A stretch of DNA of 64,000 bases. It comes from Chromobacterium subtsugae. Lineage in GTDB: Bacteria > Pseudomonadota > Gammaproteobacteria > Burkholderiales > Chromobacteriaceae. Where the stretch lies: assembly GCF_001676875.1 (NCBI RefSeq), contig NZ_JYKA01000002.1:331174-395173 (forward strand), in the 5' to 3' direction. The position numbers and the translations under genes were made by a program. A model generated the notes under the pieces. It was not told the DNA's origin. It did no database searches and saw only the letters and a list, made by a program, of their open reading frames with translations. Below are positions 55,537 to 63,477 of this stretch, piece by piece; positions within the stretch are counted from its first letter, which is position 1, and the number at the start of each line of letters is the position of its first letter.

Positions 55537-55854
55537 ATGACCGAAAGCGAATTTCTGCAACTGAGCGACGCCATCTTCGACCAGATCGAAGCGGCCATCG
55601 ACGACCATGGCCTGGATGCCGATACCCTGCGCCAGGGCAATGTGCTGGAAATCGAGTTCGACAGCGGCGAAAAAGTGATCGTCAACCGCCACGCCGTCAA
55701 CCAGGAGTTGTGGATCGCGGCGAAAAGCGGCGGCTACCACTTCTCCCGCCAGGGCGCGGCCTGGATCGCCAGCCGCGACGGCTCCGAGTTCTTCGCCACG
55801 CTGGCCGAAGCCATCCGCGCCGGCAGCGGCGAGGCGTTCGGCTTCGGCGACTGA
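55537..55854 (+). CDS. cyaY: Iron-sulfur cluster assembly protein CyaY (frataxin)
   Basis: A 105-residue bacterial frataxin that binds iron and modulates IscS activity in iron-sulfur cluster assembly. The N-terminal acidic helix (ESEFLQLSDAIFDQIEAAIDDH) and the strands LEIEFDSGEKVIVNRHAVNQELWIAAKSGGYHF follow the family; the C-terminal GSEFFATLAEAI helix is also typical. It is divergent from lptM, as in many proteobacteria, and ends at a clear terminator. Confidence 0.95.
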   Translation: MTESEFLQLSDAIFDQIEAAIDDHGLDADTLRQGNVLEIEFDSGEKVIVNRHAVNQELWIAAKSGGYHFSRQGAAWIASRDGSEFFATLAEAIRAGSGEAFGFGD

Positions 55855-55875
55855 GGCCGGCCAGCCGCGCCGCGC

Positions 55876-55904
55876 AAGCCGCCATGATCCTGGCGGCTTT
55901 TTTT
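55876..55904 (+). terminator. Rho-independent terminator after cyaY
   Basis: Nine-base-pair stem (55876-55884 with 55891-55899), six-base loop, T7 run. Confidence 0.85.
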
Positions 55905-55941
55905 GCGGCCCAAATGCGCAGCGAAAGTGTTGCGATTTGTA

Positions 55942-55961
55942 AATGGATTGTTAATGGATTG
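55942..55961 (+). repeat. Direct repeat AATGGATTG x2 upstream of amtB
   Basis: AATGGATTG at 55942-55950 and 55953-55961, 11 bases apart, i.e. about one helical turn and on the same DNA face. It is 90-110 bases before the amtB start. An activator site is possible. No sigma54 -24/-12 element with correct GG-N10-GC spacing was found. Confidence 0.35.
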
Positions 55962-56050
55962 ATCTGGTGCAAGAAAGCCGGCCGGGGATGGGGCGCAATA
56001 TCCGTCATACATAATTTACTAATACATAAATTCTGGATGAGGATAAAACC

Positions 56051-57286
56051 ATGCATTCCCCCGCGATTCCGCTCAACATCGGCAACACCGGCTTCATGCT
56101 GCTGTGCGCCAGCCTGGTGATGCTGATGACCCCTGGCCTGGCCTTTTTCTACGGCGGCCTGGTCGGCCGCAAGAACGTGCTCACCATCATGGCCCAGAGC
56201 TTCATGTCGCTGGGCTGGACCACGGTGCTGTGGTTCGCCTTCGGCTATTCGATGTGCTTCGGCCCCAGCTGGCACGGCATCGTCGGCGACCCGACCCATT
56301 ACGCCTTCCTGCGCGGCGTCACGCTGCAAAGCATGTACGCCGGCAACGACGCCGGCATTCCGCTGGTGGTCCATATCGCCTACCAGATGATGTTCGCCAT
56401 CATCACGCCGGCGCTGATCACCGGCGCCTTCGCCAACCGGGTGACGGTGAAAGCCTACTTCCTGTTCCTCACCGGCTGGCTGGTGCTGGTCTATTTCCCC
56501 TTCGTCCACATGGTGTGGAGTCCTGACGGCCTGCTGGCCAAGTGGGGCGTGCTGGACTTCGCCGGCGGCATCGTGGTGCACAACACCGCCGGCTTCGCCG
56601 CGCTGGCGTCCATCCTGTATGTCGGCCGCCGCTCGCTGGTGGAAAACAAGCCGCACAACGTGCCGCTGATCGCGCTGGGCACCGGCCTGTTGTGGTTCGG
56701 TTGGTATGGCTTCAACGCCGGCTCTGAATTGAAGGTAGACGCGGTCACCGCTTCCGCCTTCCTCAACACCGACGTCGCCGCCTCCTTCGCCGGCACCGCC
56801 TGGTTCCTGCTGGAGTGGGCGCACGCCAAACAGCCCAAATTCGTCGGCCTGCTGACCGGCGCGGTGGCCGGCCTGGCCACCATCACCCCGGCCGCCGGCT
56901 ATGTGTCGCTGGGCAGCGCCGCCGTCATCGGCCTGATCGCCGCCGCGGTGTGCTACTTCGCCGTGCAATTGAAGAACCGCCTGCAATGGGACGACGCGCT
57001 GGATGTCTGGGGCGTGCACGGCGTCGGCGGCCTGCTCGGCACCATTCTGCTGGGCGTGTTCGCCAGCAAGGCCTGGAACGCCGCCGGCGCCGACGGCCTG
57101 CTGCTGGGCAACCCGGGCTTTCTGTGGAAACAGGCCGCCGCGGCGCTGTTGTCGGGCGTGTGGGCGTTCGCCTTCACCTACGGCATGCTGTGGCTGATAG
57201 ACCGGGTCACGCCGGTCAAGGTGGACGCCGCCGTCCAGCAGGCCGGCCTCGATGCCACGCTGCATGGCGAGGAAGCCTATATCTGA
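56051..57286 (+). CDS. amtB: Ammonium transporter AmtB
   Basis: Trimeric inner-membrane ammonium channel/transporter. The 411-residue protein has 11 expected helices without a cleaved signal peptide in the visible start. Family motifs: MLMTPGLAFFYGGLVGRKNVL (about 24-44), DFAGGIVVHNTAGFAAL with the first pore histidine, and DVWGVHGVGGLLGTIL with the second (about 317-332). It is not paired with a glnK gene and has no evident sigma54 promoter, unlike the usual nitrogen-controlled glnK-amtB operon. Confidence 0.94.
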   Translation: MHSPAIPLNIGNTGFMLLCASLVMLMTPGLAFFYGGLVGRKNVLTIMAQSFMSLGWTTVLWFAFGYSMCFGPSWHGIVGDPTHYAFLRGVTLQSMYAGNDAGIPLVVHIAYQMMFAIITPALITGAFANRVTVKAYFLFLTGWLVLVYFPFVHMVWSPDGLLAKWGVLDFAGGIVVHNTAGFAALASILYVGRRSLVENKPHNVPLIALGTGLLWFGWYGFNAGSELKVDAVTASAFLNTDVAASFAGTAWFLLEWAHAKQPKFVGLLTGAVAGLATITPAAGYVSLGSAAVIGLIAAAVCYFAVQLKNRLQWDDALDVWGVHGVGGLLGTILLGVFASKAWNAAGADGLLLGNPGFLWKQAAAALLSGVWAFAFTYGMLWLIDRVTPVKVDAAVQQAGLDATLHGEEAYI

Positions 57287-57292
57287 CGCGCC

Positions 57293-58087
57293 TCAGCCGC
57301 CCCAGGCCCGCCACAGCACCACGGCGGCCACCGCCACCGTCAGCGCGGCGAAGCCGCGCAGCACCTGCGGCGGCGACAGGCGGCGGATCAGGCGCCGGCC
57401 CAGCAGCATGCCGCCTATCGCCGCCAGCACGAACACGGCGCTGGGCAGCGCGGGCACCCGCGTTCCGTGCCACAGCGCCGCCAGCACGCCGCCGCAGCCC
57501 ACCAGCGCTATCGCCAGCAAAGAAGTGGCGACGATGGCGTGCATGGACAAATCGCTGAGCCGGCGCAAGGCCGGCACGATGACGAAGCCGCCGCCCACTC
57601 CCAACAAGCCGGTGAGAAAACCGGTGACCGCGCCGACGCCCGCGAGCGCCGCCGCCGCGGCCGGACTCCAGCGCAGCCGGCCGGTCTCCGGGTCCAGCCG
57701 GCAAGGCGCGGCGCGTCCATCGCGAGTTGCCGCGCCGCCGGCCGTGCGCCAGGAACGCGCCGCCACGATCAGCATCGCCAGCGCGAACAGCGTCGACAGC
57801 AGCGGCGCCGGCAACAGGTGGGCGACGCGCGCGCCCGCCGCCGCGAACGGCACGCCGCTGGCCGCCATCCAGGCAGCGGCGCGATAACGCACCAATTGCC
57901 GGCGCCAGCCTTCGTAAGCGCCTAGCGCCGCGCCCGCGGCCACCGCCAGCAAGGCCACCGGCGCCGCCTGCGGCAAGCTCCAGCCTTGGGCGGCCATCAG
58001 CGCGGGAACGGCCAGAATGCCGCCGCCGGCGCCGGTCAGGCCCAGCACCGCGCCGACCAGCGCGCCCAGAAGCAGCATCAGCAGCAT
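57293..58087 (-). CDS. TauE/SafE family sulfite/organosulfur exporter
   Basis: A 264-residue membrane protein with about eight hydrophobic segments and the repeated TauE/SafE motif: LTGAGGGILAVPALMAAQGW in the N-terminal half and LLGVGGGFVIVPALRRLSDL in the C-terminal half. Members export sulfite or sulfur-containing anions. It is divergent from a persulfide-dioxygenase gene, a pairing seen in bigR/blh-type loci where the exporter removes sulfite made by the dioxygenase. A palindromic operator candidate lies in between. Confidence 0.88.
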   Translation of the reverse strand: MLLMLLLGALVGAVLGLTGAGGGILAVPALMAAQGWSLPQAAPVALLAVAAGAALGAYEGWRRQLVRYRAAAWMAASGVPFAAAGARVAHLLPAPLLSTLFALAMLIVAARSWRTAGGAATRDGRAAPCRLDPETGRLRWSPAAAAALAGVGAVTGFLTGLLGVGGGFVIVPALRRLSDLSMHAIVATSLLAIALVGCGGVLAALWHGTRVPALPSAVFVLAAIGGMLLGRRLIRRLSPPQVLRGFAALTVAVAAVVLWRAWGG

Positions 58088-58161
58088 GGCCGCGCCCCGA
58101 TAAAAATAATGACAATGACAAGCCGGGATTGCATGGAGAGGCGCCTGAGAATATACTGCCG

Positions 58162-58187
58162 ATCATTATATTAATTTATATAATGAT
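58162..58187. promoter_or_regulatory. AT-rich palindromic operator, BigR/SqrR-like
   Basis: ATCATTATA (58162-58170) and TATAATGAT (58179-58187) are perfect nine-base arms around an eight-base AT spacer. It sits between the divergent tauE-like and dioxygenase genes, 28 bases before the latter, and is far more AT-rich than its surroundings. ArsR-family persulfide sensors (BigR, SqrR, YgaV) bind AT-rich palindromes of this kind in front of the same two genes. No such regulator is encoded nearby. Confidence 0.6.
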
Positions 58188-58215
58188 GTAAAGCACCGCC
58201 CCGACAGAGGACACC

Positions 58216-59076
58216 ATGCCCGCGCAGATCGAAAGCTTTTACGACGCCGCCACCGGCACCGTCAGCCACGTGGTCTATGACCGGGACGGCGGCCATGCGG
58301 CGGCGGTGGACCCGGTGCTGGACTTCGACCCCAAGTCCGGCCGCACCTCGCGCCGCTCCGCCGACCGGCTGCTGGAATGCCTGCGCGCCCGGCGGCTGAC
58401 GCTGCAATGGATACTGGAAACCCACGCCCACGCCGACCACCTGTCGGCCGCCCCCTATCTGCAACAGCAGGCCGGCGGCCGCATCGCCATCGGCGAGCGC
58501 ATCACCCAGGTGCAGGACGCTTTCTGCCGGGTATTTAACCTGGAGCCGGCGTTCCGCAGCGACGGCTCGCAGTTCGACCACCTGTTCGGCGACGGCGAAA
58601 CCTTCCGCATCGGCGCGCTGGAAGCCACCGCGCTGTGGGTGCCGGGCCACACGCCGGCCGACATCGCCTACCAAGTAGGCGACGCGGTCTTCGTCGGCGA
58701 CACGCTGTTCATGCCGGACGTCGGCACCGCCCGCTGCGACTTTCCCGGCGGCGACGCCGCCACGCTGTACCGCTCCATCCGCCGCCTGCTGGCGCTGCCG
58801 GACGACACCCGGCTGCTGATGTGCCACGACTATCCGCCCGCCGGCCGCGCGCCGGCCTGGTGCGCGACGGTGGCGGAACAGCGCCGCGCCAACCTGCATG
58901 CGCGCGACGGCGTGGAAGAGGCCGATTTCGTGGCGATGCGCGAGGCGCGCGACGCCACGCTGGCGATGCCGCAGCTGCTGCTGCCGGCGGTGCAGGTCAA
59001 TATCCGCGCCGGCCGCCTGCCGCCGCCCGAGGACAACGGCGTGCGCTATCTGAAGCTGCCGCTGGACGCGCTGTGA
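58216..59076 (+). CDS. Blh/ETHE1-type MBL-fold persulfide dioxygenase
   Basis: A 286-residue metallo-beta-lactamase-fold protein that should oxidise glutathione persulfide to sulfite with mononuclear iron. Motifs: THAHADHLSAAPYLQ (about 71-85), WVPGHTPADIAY with a metal histidine (about 141-152), VGDTLFMPDVGTARCDFPGG (about 161-180) and MCHDYPP (about 202-208). The GTARCDFPGG segment is typical of Blh, the dioxygenase of bigR operons. Its divergent neighbour is a TauE-type exporter. Sulfite made here could also be oxidised by SorAB (51-52 kb). Confidence 0.88.
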   Translation: MPAQIESFYDAATGTVSHVVYDRDGGHAAAVDPVLDFDPKSGRTSRRSADRLLECLRARRLTLQWILETHAHADHLSAAPYLQQQAGGRIAIGERITQVQDAFCRVFNLEPAFRSDGSQFDHLFGDGETFRIGALEATALWVPGHTPADIAYQVGDAVFVGDTLFMPDVGTARCDFPGGDAATLYRSIRRLLALPDDTRLLMCHDYPPAGRAPAWCATVAEQRRANLHARDGVEEADFVAMREARDATLAMPQLLLPAVQVNIRAGRLPPPEDNGVRYLKLPLDAL

Positions 59077-59086
59077 CGCGCCGCGA

Positions 59087-59722
59087 TCAGTGGCGGGCCA
59101 GCGTCTTGGCCAGGTCCAGCGCCTTGGCGCGGGCGCCGACGTCGCCCTGCGCCGCCGCCTTGGCGTACCAGCGGATGGCGGCGGGGATGTCCCGCTGCAC
59201 GCCCTCGCCGCGCTCGTACATGCTGGCGATCAGGTACTGCGCGCCCACGTCGCCCTGCTTGGCGGCCTCCTCGTACCAGTAGGCGGCCAGCCTGTCGTCC
59301 TGCGGCGCGCCGCGGCCGAGAAAATACTGGGTGCCAAGGTCGATCTGGGCGGCCAGATAGCCCTGGCGCGCCGCCAGCGCGAACCAGCGCGTCGCCTCGG
59401 TCAGCGACTTGTCCACCGCGTCGCCCTTTTCGTACAGCAGGCCCAGCGCGTACTGCGCCTGCGCCAGCTGGCCGTCGGCCGCCCGGCGCAGCCAGTACAA
59501 GGCCTGGGGCTTGTCCACCTTGCCGGCCTCGCCGCGCCAGTCCATCATCGCCAGATTGAAGGCCGCCACCCGGTCGCCGCCTTCCGCCGCCTGCCAGAAG
59601 GCGATGCGGGCGGCCGCCAGCCGCCCGTCCTGGTATTCGCGCCAGCCCGGCACATCGGGCGGCGTGGCCAGCGCGCCCAGGCTGACCCATCCCGCCAGCA
59701 ACACCGCCGCAAACCGTGTCAT
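59087..59722 (-). CDS. Exported Sel1-like repeat protein
   Basis: A 211-residue protein: signal peptide (cleavage about LGALATP, residue 20), then about five Sel1-like repeats, e.g. ALYWLRRAADGQLAQAQYALGLLYEKGDAV, ATRWFALAARQGYLAAQIDLGTQYFLG, AAYWYEEAAKQGDVGAQYLIASMYERGEGV and AIRWYAKAAAQGDVGA. Probably a periplasmic scaffold or partner-binding protein. ATG 59722 follows GGGGAGGAAACGCG. It converges with the dioxygenase gene and is divergent from cysE. Confidence 0.82.
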   Translation of the reverse strand: MTRFAAVLLAGWVSLGALATPPDVPGWREYQDGRLAAARIAFWQAAEGGDRVAAFNLAMMDWRGEAGKVDKPQALYWLRRAADGQLAQAQYALGLLYEKGDAVDKSLTEATRWFALAARQGYLAAQIDLGTQYFLGRGAPQDDRLAAYWYEEAAKQGDVGAQYLIASMYERGEGVQRDIPAAIRWYAKAAAQGDVGARAKALDLAKTLARH

Positions 59723-59865
59723 CGCGTTTCCTCCCCGCATTTGCAGATTAGTCGCCGGCGGCGGCCGATTCTGACGGCCTTGCCGATGATGATGTTGTTC
59801 TCCCGGCCCGGCGCGCGGCAGGCTACAATGTTTCGACTAGTTGCTATTGCCCCCTGGAGTCCCCG

Positions 59866-60648
59866 ATGAGTGCCTCTCTGGTTGATCCGCTGTGGTCGGC
59901 CATCCGCGATGAAACCCTGGCCGCGGTCAACGACGAACCGCTGCTGGCCAGTTTCCTGCACATGACCGTTCTGCGCCACGCCACGCTGGAAGACGTGCTG
60001 GCCTTCCATTTGTCCAGCAAGCTCGCCAGCCCGGTGATGGATCCGCGCGCGCTGCTGGAATTGTTCCGCGAAGCGTTCCAGGCCGATCCCGCCGTCAGCG
60101 CCGCGATGCGCGCCGACATTCGCGCCTGTTATGAGCGCGACCCGGCCTGCGACAGCTATTCCACGCCGCTGCTGTACTTCAAGGGCTTCCACGCCATCCA
60201 GAGCCAGCGCATCACCCACTGGCTGTGGCAGCAGGACAGACGCACGCTGGCGCTGTTCCTGCAAAACCGCATCTCGGAAGTGACCGGCGCCGACATCCAC
60301 CCCGCCGCCCGCGTCGGCCAGGGCGTGATGCTGGACCACGGCACCGGCCTGGTGGTGGGCGAAACCGCGGTGATAGGCAACAACGTCTCGATCCTGCACG
60401 GCGTGACGCTGGGCGGCTCCGGCAAGGAGCGCGGCGACCGCCATCCCAAGATAGGCGACGGCGTGATGCTGGGCGCCGGCGCGGCGGTGCTGGGCAATAT
60501 CCTGGTCGGGGAATGCGCGAAGGTCGGCGCCGGCAGCGTGGTGCTGGAAGACGTGCCGCCGCACGCCACCGTGGCCGGCGTGCCGGCGCGGGTGGTGGCG
60601 CAAGCTTGTCCCGGCACGCCGGCGCTGGACATGGACCAGCGGGTCTGA
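59866..60648 (+). CDS. cysE: Serine O-acetyltransferase
   Basis: First step of cysteine synthesis from serine. The 260-residue protein has an N-terminal helical region (LWSAIRDETLAAVNDEPLLASFLHMTVLRH) and a C-terminal left-handed beta-helix with hexapeptide repeats (GADIHPAARVGQGVMLDHGTGLVVGETAVIGNNVSILHGVTLGG; GDRHPKIGDGVMLGAGAAVLGNI). The catalytic His region is DHGTG. The C-terminus ends DMDQRV rather than in the isoleucine that docks into CysK in E. coli, so complex formation is uncertain. A TACAAT -10 box is at 59824-59829. Confidence 0.95.
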   Translation: MSASLVDPLWSAIRDETLAAVNDEPLLASFLHMTVLRHATLEDVLAFHLSSKLASPVMDPRALLELFREAFQADPAVSAAMRADIRACYERDPACDSYSTPLLYFKGFHAIQSQRITHWLWQQDRRTLALFLQNRISEVTGADIHPAARVGQGVMLDHGTGLVVGETAVIGNNVSILHGVTLGGSGKERGDRHPKIGDGVMLGAGAAVLGNILVGECAKVGAGSVVLEDVPPHATVAGVPARVVAQACPGTPALDMDQRV

Positions 60649-60664
60649 CGCCGTCCGGCGGCGG

Positions 60665-60685
60665 CGCTGTAATTTAAATACAGCG
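60665..60685 (+). terminator. Inverted repeat after cysE, possible terminator
   Basis: Seven-base arms CGCTGTA (60665-60671) and TACAGCG (60679-60685) around ATTTAAA, followed by TTTCG. It lies 17 bases past the cysE stop. The T run is short, so an operator is also possible: CTGTAATTTA recurs at 60836-60845 next to a promoter. Confidence 0.4.
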
Positions 60686-60827
60686 TTTCGCCGCCATGCC
60701 CAGCCGCGGCCCGCCTGGCGCGGCGCGCCGATCCGCCATGGCAACCCTGCCGGAAAACGCTGAATTTCCATTGCCGCGCAAGCGCGCCGGCGCCGGGCGG
60801 TTTTCCAACAGTCGGCATGCCGTCGGC

Positions 60828-60856
60828 TTGGCCGCCTGTAATTTAGCCGTTACAAT
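60828..60856 (+). promoter_or_regulatory. Putative sigma70 promoter of the oxygenase gene
   Basis: TTGGCC (60828-60833), 17-base spacer, TACAAT (60851-60856), 64 bases before the start codon. The repeat CTGTAATTTA (60836-60845) lies inside the spacer. Confidence 0.5.
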
Positions 60857-60920
60857 GCGCGCGGCCGGCGACCGCCCCGATATTGCATGGCGGCGCCGGG
60901 TTCATCAGGAAAACCGCCCC

Positions 60921-61763
60921 ATGAACGTCAGAGTTGTCGATTACCGCGCCCCGGACGCCGCGGAACAGTTCACCCGTTCTCTGCACGAAACCGGCTTCGG
61001 CGTGCTGACCAACCACCCCATCCCGCAAGACCTGGTCGAGAAGATCTACGCCGAATGGCTGGCCTTCTTCAACAGCGAGGAGAAGTTCGACTACGCCTTC
61101 TCGATGGAGAAGCAGGACGGCTGGTTCTCGCCGGAAGTGTCGGAAACCGCCAAGGGCGCCACGCTCAAGGACATCAAGGAATACTTCCACATCTACCCGT
61201 GGGGCCGCGTGCCGGCCGCGCTGAAGGCCGACGCCGACCGCTACTACGCCATCGCCAACCAGCTGGCGCAGGAGCTGCTGTCCTGGGTGCAGCAGTACAC
61301 CCCGGCCGCCATCGCCGCCAACTACCGCGAACCGCTGTCGCATATGATCGCAGACAGCCAGCAGACGCTGCTGCGCGTGCTGCGCTACCCGCCGCTGACC
61401 GGCGAGGAGCCGGCCGGCTCGCTGCGCGCCGCCGCCCACGGCGACATCAACCTGCTGACCATCCTGCCGGCCGCCAACGAGCCGGGCCTGCAGGTGCAGG
61501 ACAAGAACGGCGACTGGATCGACGTGCCCTGCGACTTCGGCACCCTGGTGGTCAACATCGGCGACATGCTGCAGGAAGCCTCCGCCGGCTTCTACCCATC
61601 CACCCAGCACCGCGTGGTCAACCCCACCGGCGAGGGCGCGAAGAAGAGCCGCGTCTCGCTGCCGCTGTTCCTGCACCCGCGCCCGGAAGTGGTGCTGTCC
61701 GACCGCCACAGCGCCGGCAGCTACCTGGACGAACGCTTGCGCGAGCTGGGCGTGAAGATGTAA
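60921..61763 (+). CDS. Isopenicillin N synthase-like Fe(II)-dependent oxygenase
   Basis: A 280-residue double-stranded beta-helix dioxygenase of the isopenicillin N synthase/2-oxoglutarate family. The N-terminal DIOX_N-like part (SLHETGFGVLTNHPIPQDLVEKIY) precedes the core with the iron triad: AAAHGDINLLTIL (His and Asp, about 173-185) and STQHRVVNP (His about 233), with R in KKSRVSLPLFLHP binding the 2-oxoglutarate carboxylate. Substrate unknown; relatives include ethylene-forming and hydroxylating enzymes. It has its own promoter and terminator and no biosynthetic neighbours. Confidence 0.88.
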   Translation: MNVRVVDYRAPDAAEQFTRSLHETGFGVLTNHPIPQDLVEKIYAEWLAFFNSEEKFDYAFSMEKQDGWFSPEVSETAKGATLKDIKEYFHIYPWGRVPAALKADADRYYAIANQLAQELLSWVQQYTPAAIAANYREPLSHMIADSQQTLLRVLRYPPLTGEEPAGSLRAAAHGDINLLTILPAANEPGLQVQDKNGDWIDVPCDFGTLVVNIGDMLQEASAGFYPSTQHRVVNPTGEGAKKSRVSLPLFLHPRPEVVLSDRHSAGSYLDERLRELGVKM

Positions 61764-61792
61764 TCCGCCCGCCCGCGTGGACGCGAAAACAG

Positions 61793-61818
61793 GCCGAAGC
61801 CATGCTTCGGCTTTTTTT
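61793..61818 (+). terminator. Rho-independent terminator after the oxygenase gene
   Basis: Eight-base-pair stem (61793-61800 with 61804-61811), CAT loop, T7 run. Confidence 0.85.
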
Positions 61819-61935
61819 CTGGCTGCGTCGGCCGGCTTCGCCAACTACGATGACAGTAGGGCGCAGTCCTGGTATCCAACGCCACCCGGCTGGCCCGCTG
61901 GACCGCGGCCGCGGTCTGTTCGCAGAGGGCACTAC

Positions 61936-63477
61936 ATGCGCGGCATCCTTTCCGCTATTCCTGCATTCCCCAACTGGCTGAATTGCGCGCTGGTGGCGGC
62001 GCTGTATTTCGCGTCCGCCTGGCTGGGCGACCACTGGCTGATGCTGGAGCTGGAGATGGACAGCGTGGTGTGGCCGCAGCCTGGCCTGGCGCTGGCGGCG
62101 GTGCTGCTGCTGGGCTGGCGGGTCTGGCCTGGGGTGCTGCTGGGGGCCTTGCTGGCCGAAGGCTGGCAGTGGCATGGGCTGGTGGCGGGCATAGGCTGGC
62201 TGAAGCCGGCCAGCGGCATCGCCGCCGGCGTGCTGGCGCAAACGCTGCTGGGCGCCTGGCTGGTGCGGCGCCATATCGGCCGCGGCAACCCGCTGGACAG
62301 CTTCAGCCATTGCCTGCTGTATTTCGTCATCGTGGCGGCGATGACGCTGCTGGGCGCGCTGATCGCCGTCGCCAGCCTGTACCTGTGCGGCCTGCTGCCG
62401 CAAAAGCTGCTGGTGATGGAATGCTGTCTGCGCTGGCTGAGCGCCGGCTGCGGCGTGCTGCTGTTCGGCAGCGCCTTCCTGATCCTGCACCAGCATGGCT
62501 GGCCGCGGGTGGAGCGCGAAACCTGGTACGAGATGCTGGCCTATTTCGGCATGGTGACGCTGCTGACCGCCAGCATCTTCGTCTGGTGGCACCCGACCAT
62601 GGACACCACCTATCCGCTGGACCTGCTGGTGCTGCCGCTGGTGGCGTGGGCGGCGTTCCGCTTCACCCCGCGCGAGGTGGTGCTGGCGCTGCTGCTGATC
62701 ATGGCGCTGGCGCTGTGGGGCACCCGCCACGGCGGCGGCCCCTACTTGGGCTATTCCGCCTACAGCACGCTGATCATCGTGCAGACCTATGTCGGCATCC
62801 TGACCGTGGTGTCGCTATGCGTGGGCGCGCTGATGAGCGAGCAGCGCCGGATCAAGCTGGAGCTGGGGCGCCAGCAGGAACAGCTGGAGCAACAGGTGCG
62901 CATCCGCACGCTGGCGCTGGAACAGTCGCACGCCGAAGTGCTGGCACTGTCGCGGGTGGACCCGGTGACCGGCATCGCCAACCGCCGCAGCTTCGAGGAA
63001 AGCCTGGACGGCGAGTGGCGGCGCGCGCGCCGGCTGGGCACCTCGCTCGGCATGCTGATGATAGACATCGACTACTTCAAGCTATACAACGACCACTACG
63101 GCCACGTCAGCGGCGACTACTGCCTGCGCGAAGTGGCGCAGGCCATCCGCAGCAGCGTGCGGCGGCCGCAGGACCTGGTGGCGCGCTACGGCGGCGAGGA
63201 GATCGTCTGCCTGCTGCCGGACACCACCGAGGAGGGGGTGGCCTGCGTCGGCGAGGCGGTGCTGGAAGCGGTGCGCGACCTGCAGCTGCCCCATGTCGGC
63301 TCGGCGATTTCCGCCATCGTCACCATCAGCATCGGCGGCGCCGCGGTGCTGCCGCGCGAAACCCCGGACAGCCGCCAGCTGGTGGAGGCGGCCGACCGCC
63401 AGCTGTACCGCGCCAAGCAGCAGGGGCGCAACCGGATGGTGATCGCCGACGACGAGCAGGACCGCTCCACAGGCTAG
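61936..63477 (+). CDS. Diguanylate cyclase with MASE1-like membrane sensor and GGDEF domain
   Basis: A 513-residue membrane-bound diguanylate cyclase making c-di-GMP from two GTP. The N-terminal 300 residues have about eight to nine hydrophobic helices with the MASE1 pattern (VVWPQPGLALAAVLLLGWRVWPGVLLGALLAE). A coiled-coil linker (RIKLELGRQQEQLEQQVRIRTLALEQSHAEVLAL) leads to GGDEF: DPVTGIANRR, DIDYFKLYNDHYGH and the active site GGEEI (419-423). RPQD (410-413), five residues before it, is a complete inhibitory I-site. ATG 61936 follows AGAGGG. It overlaps the MarR gene end by four bases (convergent). Confidence 0.92.
   Translation: MRGILSAIPAFPNWLNCALVAALYFASAWLGDHWLMLELEMDSVVWPQPGLALAAVLLLGWRVWPGVLLGALLAEGWQWHGLVAGIGWLKPASGIAAGVLAQTLLGAWLVRRHIGRGNPLDSFSHCLLYFVIVAAMTLLGALIAVASLYLCGLLPQKLLVMECCLRWLSAGCGVLLFGSAFLILHQHGWPRVERETWYEMLAYFGMVTLLTASIFVWWHPTMDTTYPLDLLVLPLVAWAAFRFTPREVVLALLLIMALALWGTRHGGGPYLGYSAYSTLIIVQTYVGILTVVSLCVGALMSEQRRIKLELGRQQEQLEQQVRIRTLALEQSHAEVLALSRVDPVTGIANRRSFEESLDGEWRRARRLGTSLGMLMIDIDYFKLYNDHYGHVSGDYCLREVAQAIRSSVRRPQDLVARYGGEEIVCLLPDTTEEGVACVGEAVLEAVRDLQLPHVGSAISAIVTISIGGAAVLPRETPDSRQLVEAADRQLYRAKQQGRNRMVIADDEQDRSTG

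Noticed and set aside
55920..56050. Sigma54 promoter upstream of amtB
   Set aside because: GG and GC dinucleotides occur (around TGGATTGATCTGGTGCA) but the spacing is N11 rather than N10, and no NtrC site is evident.
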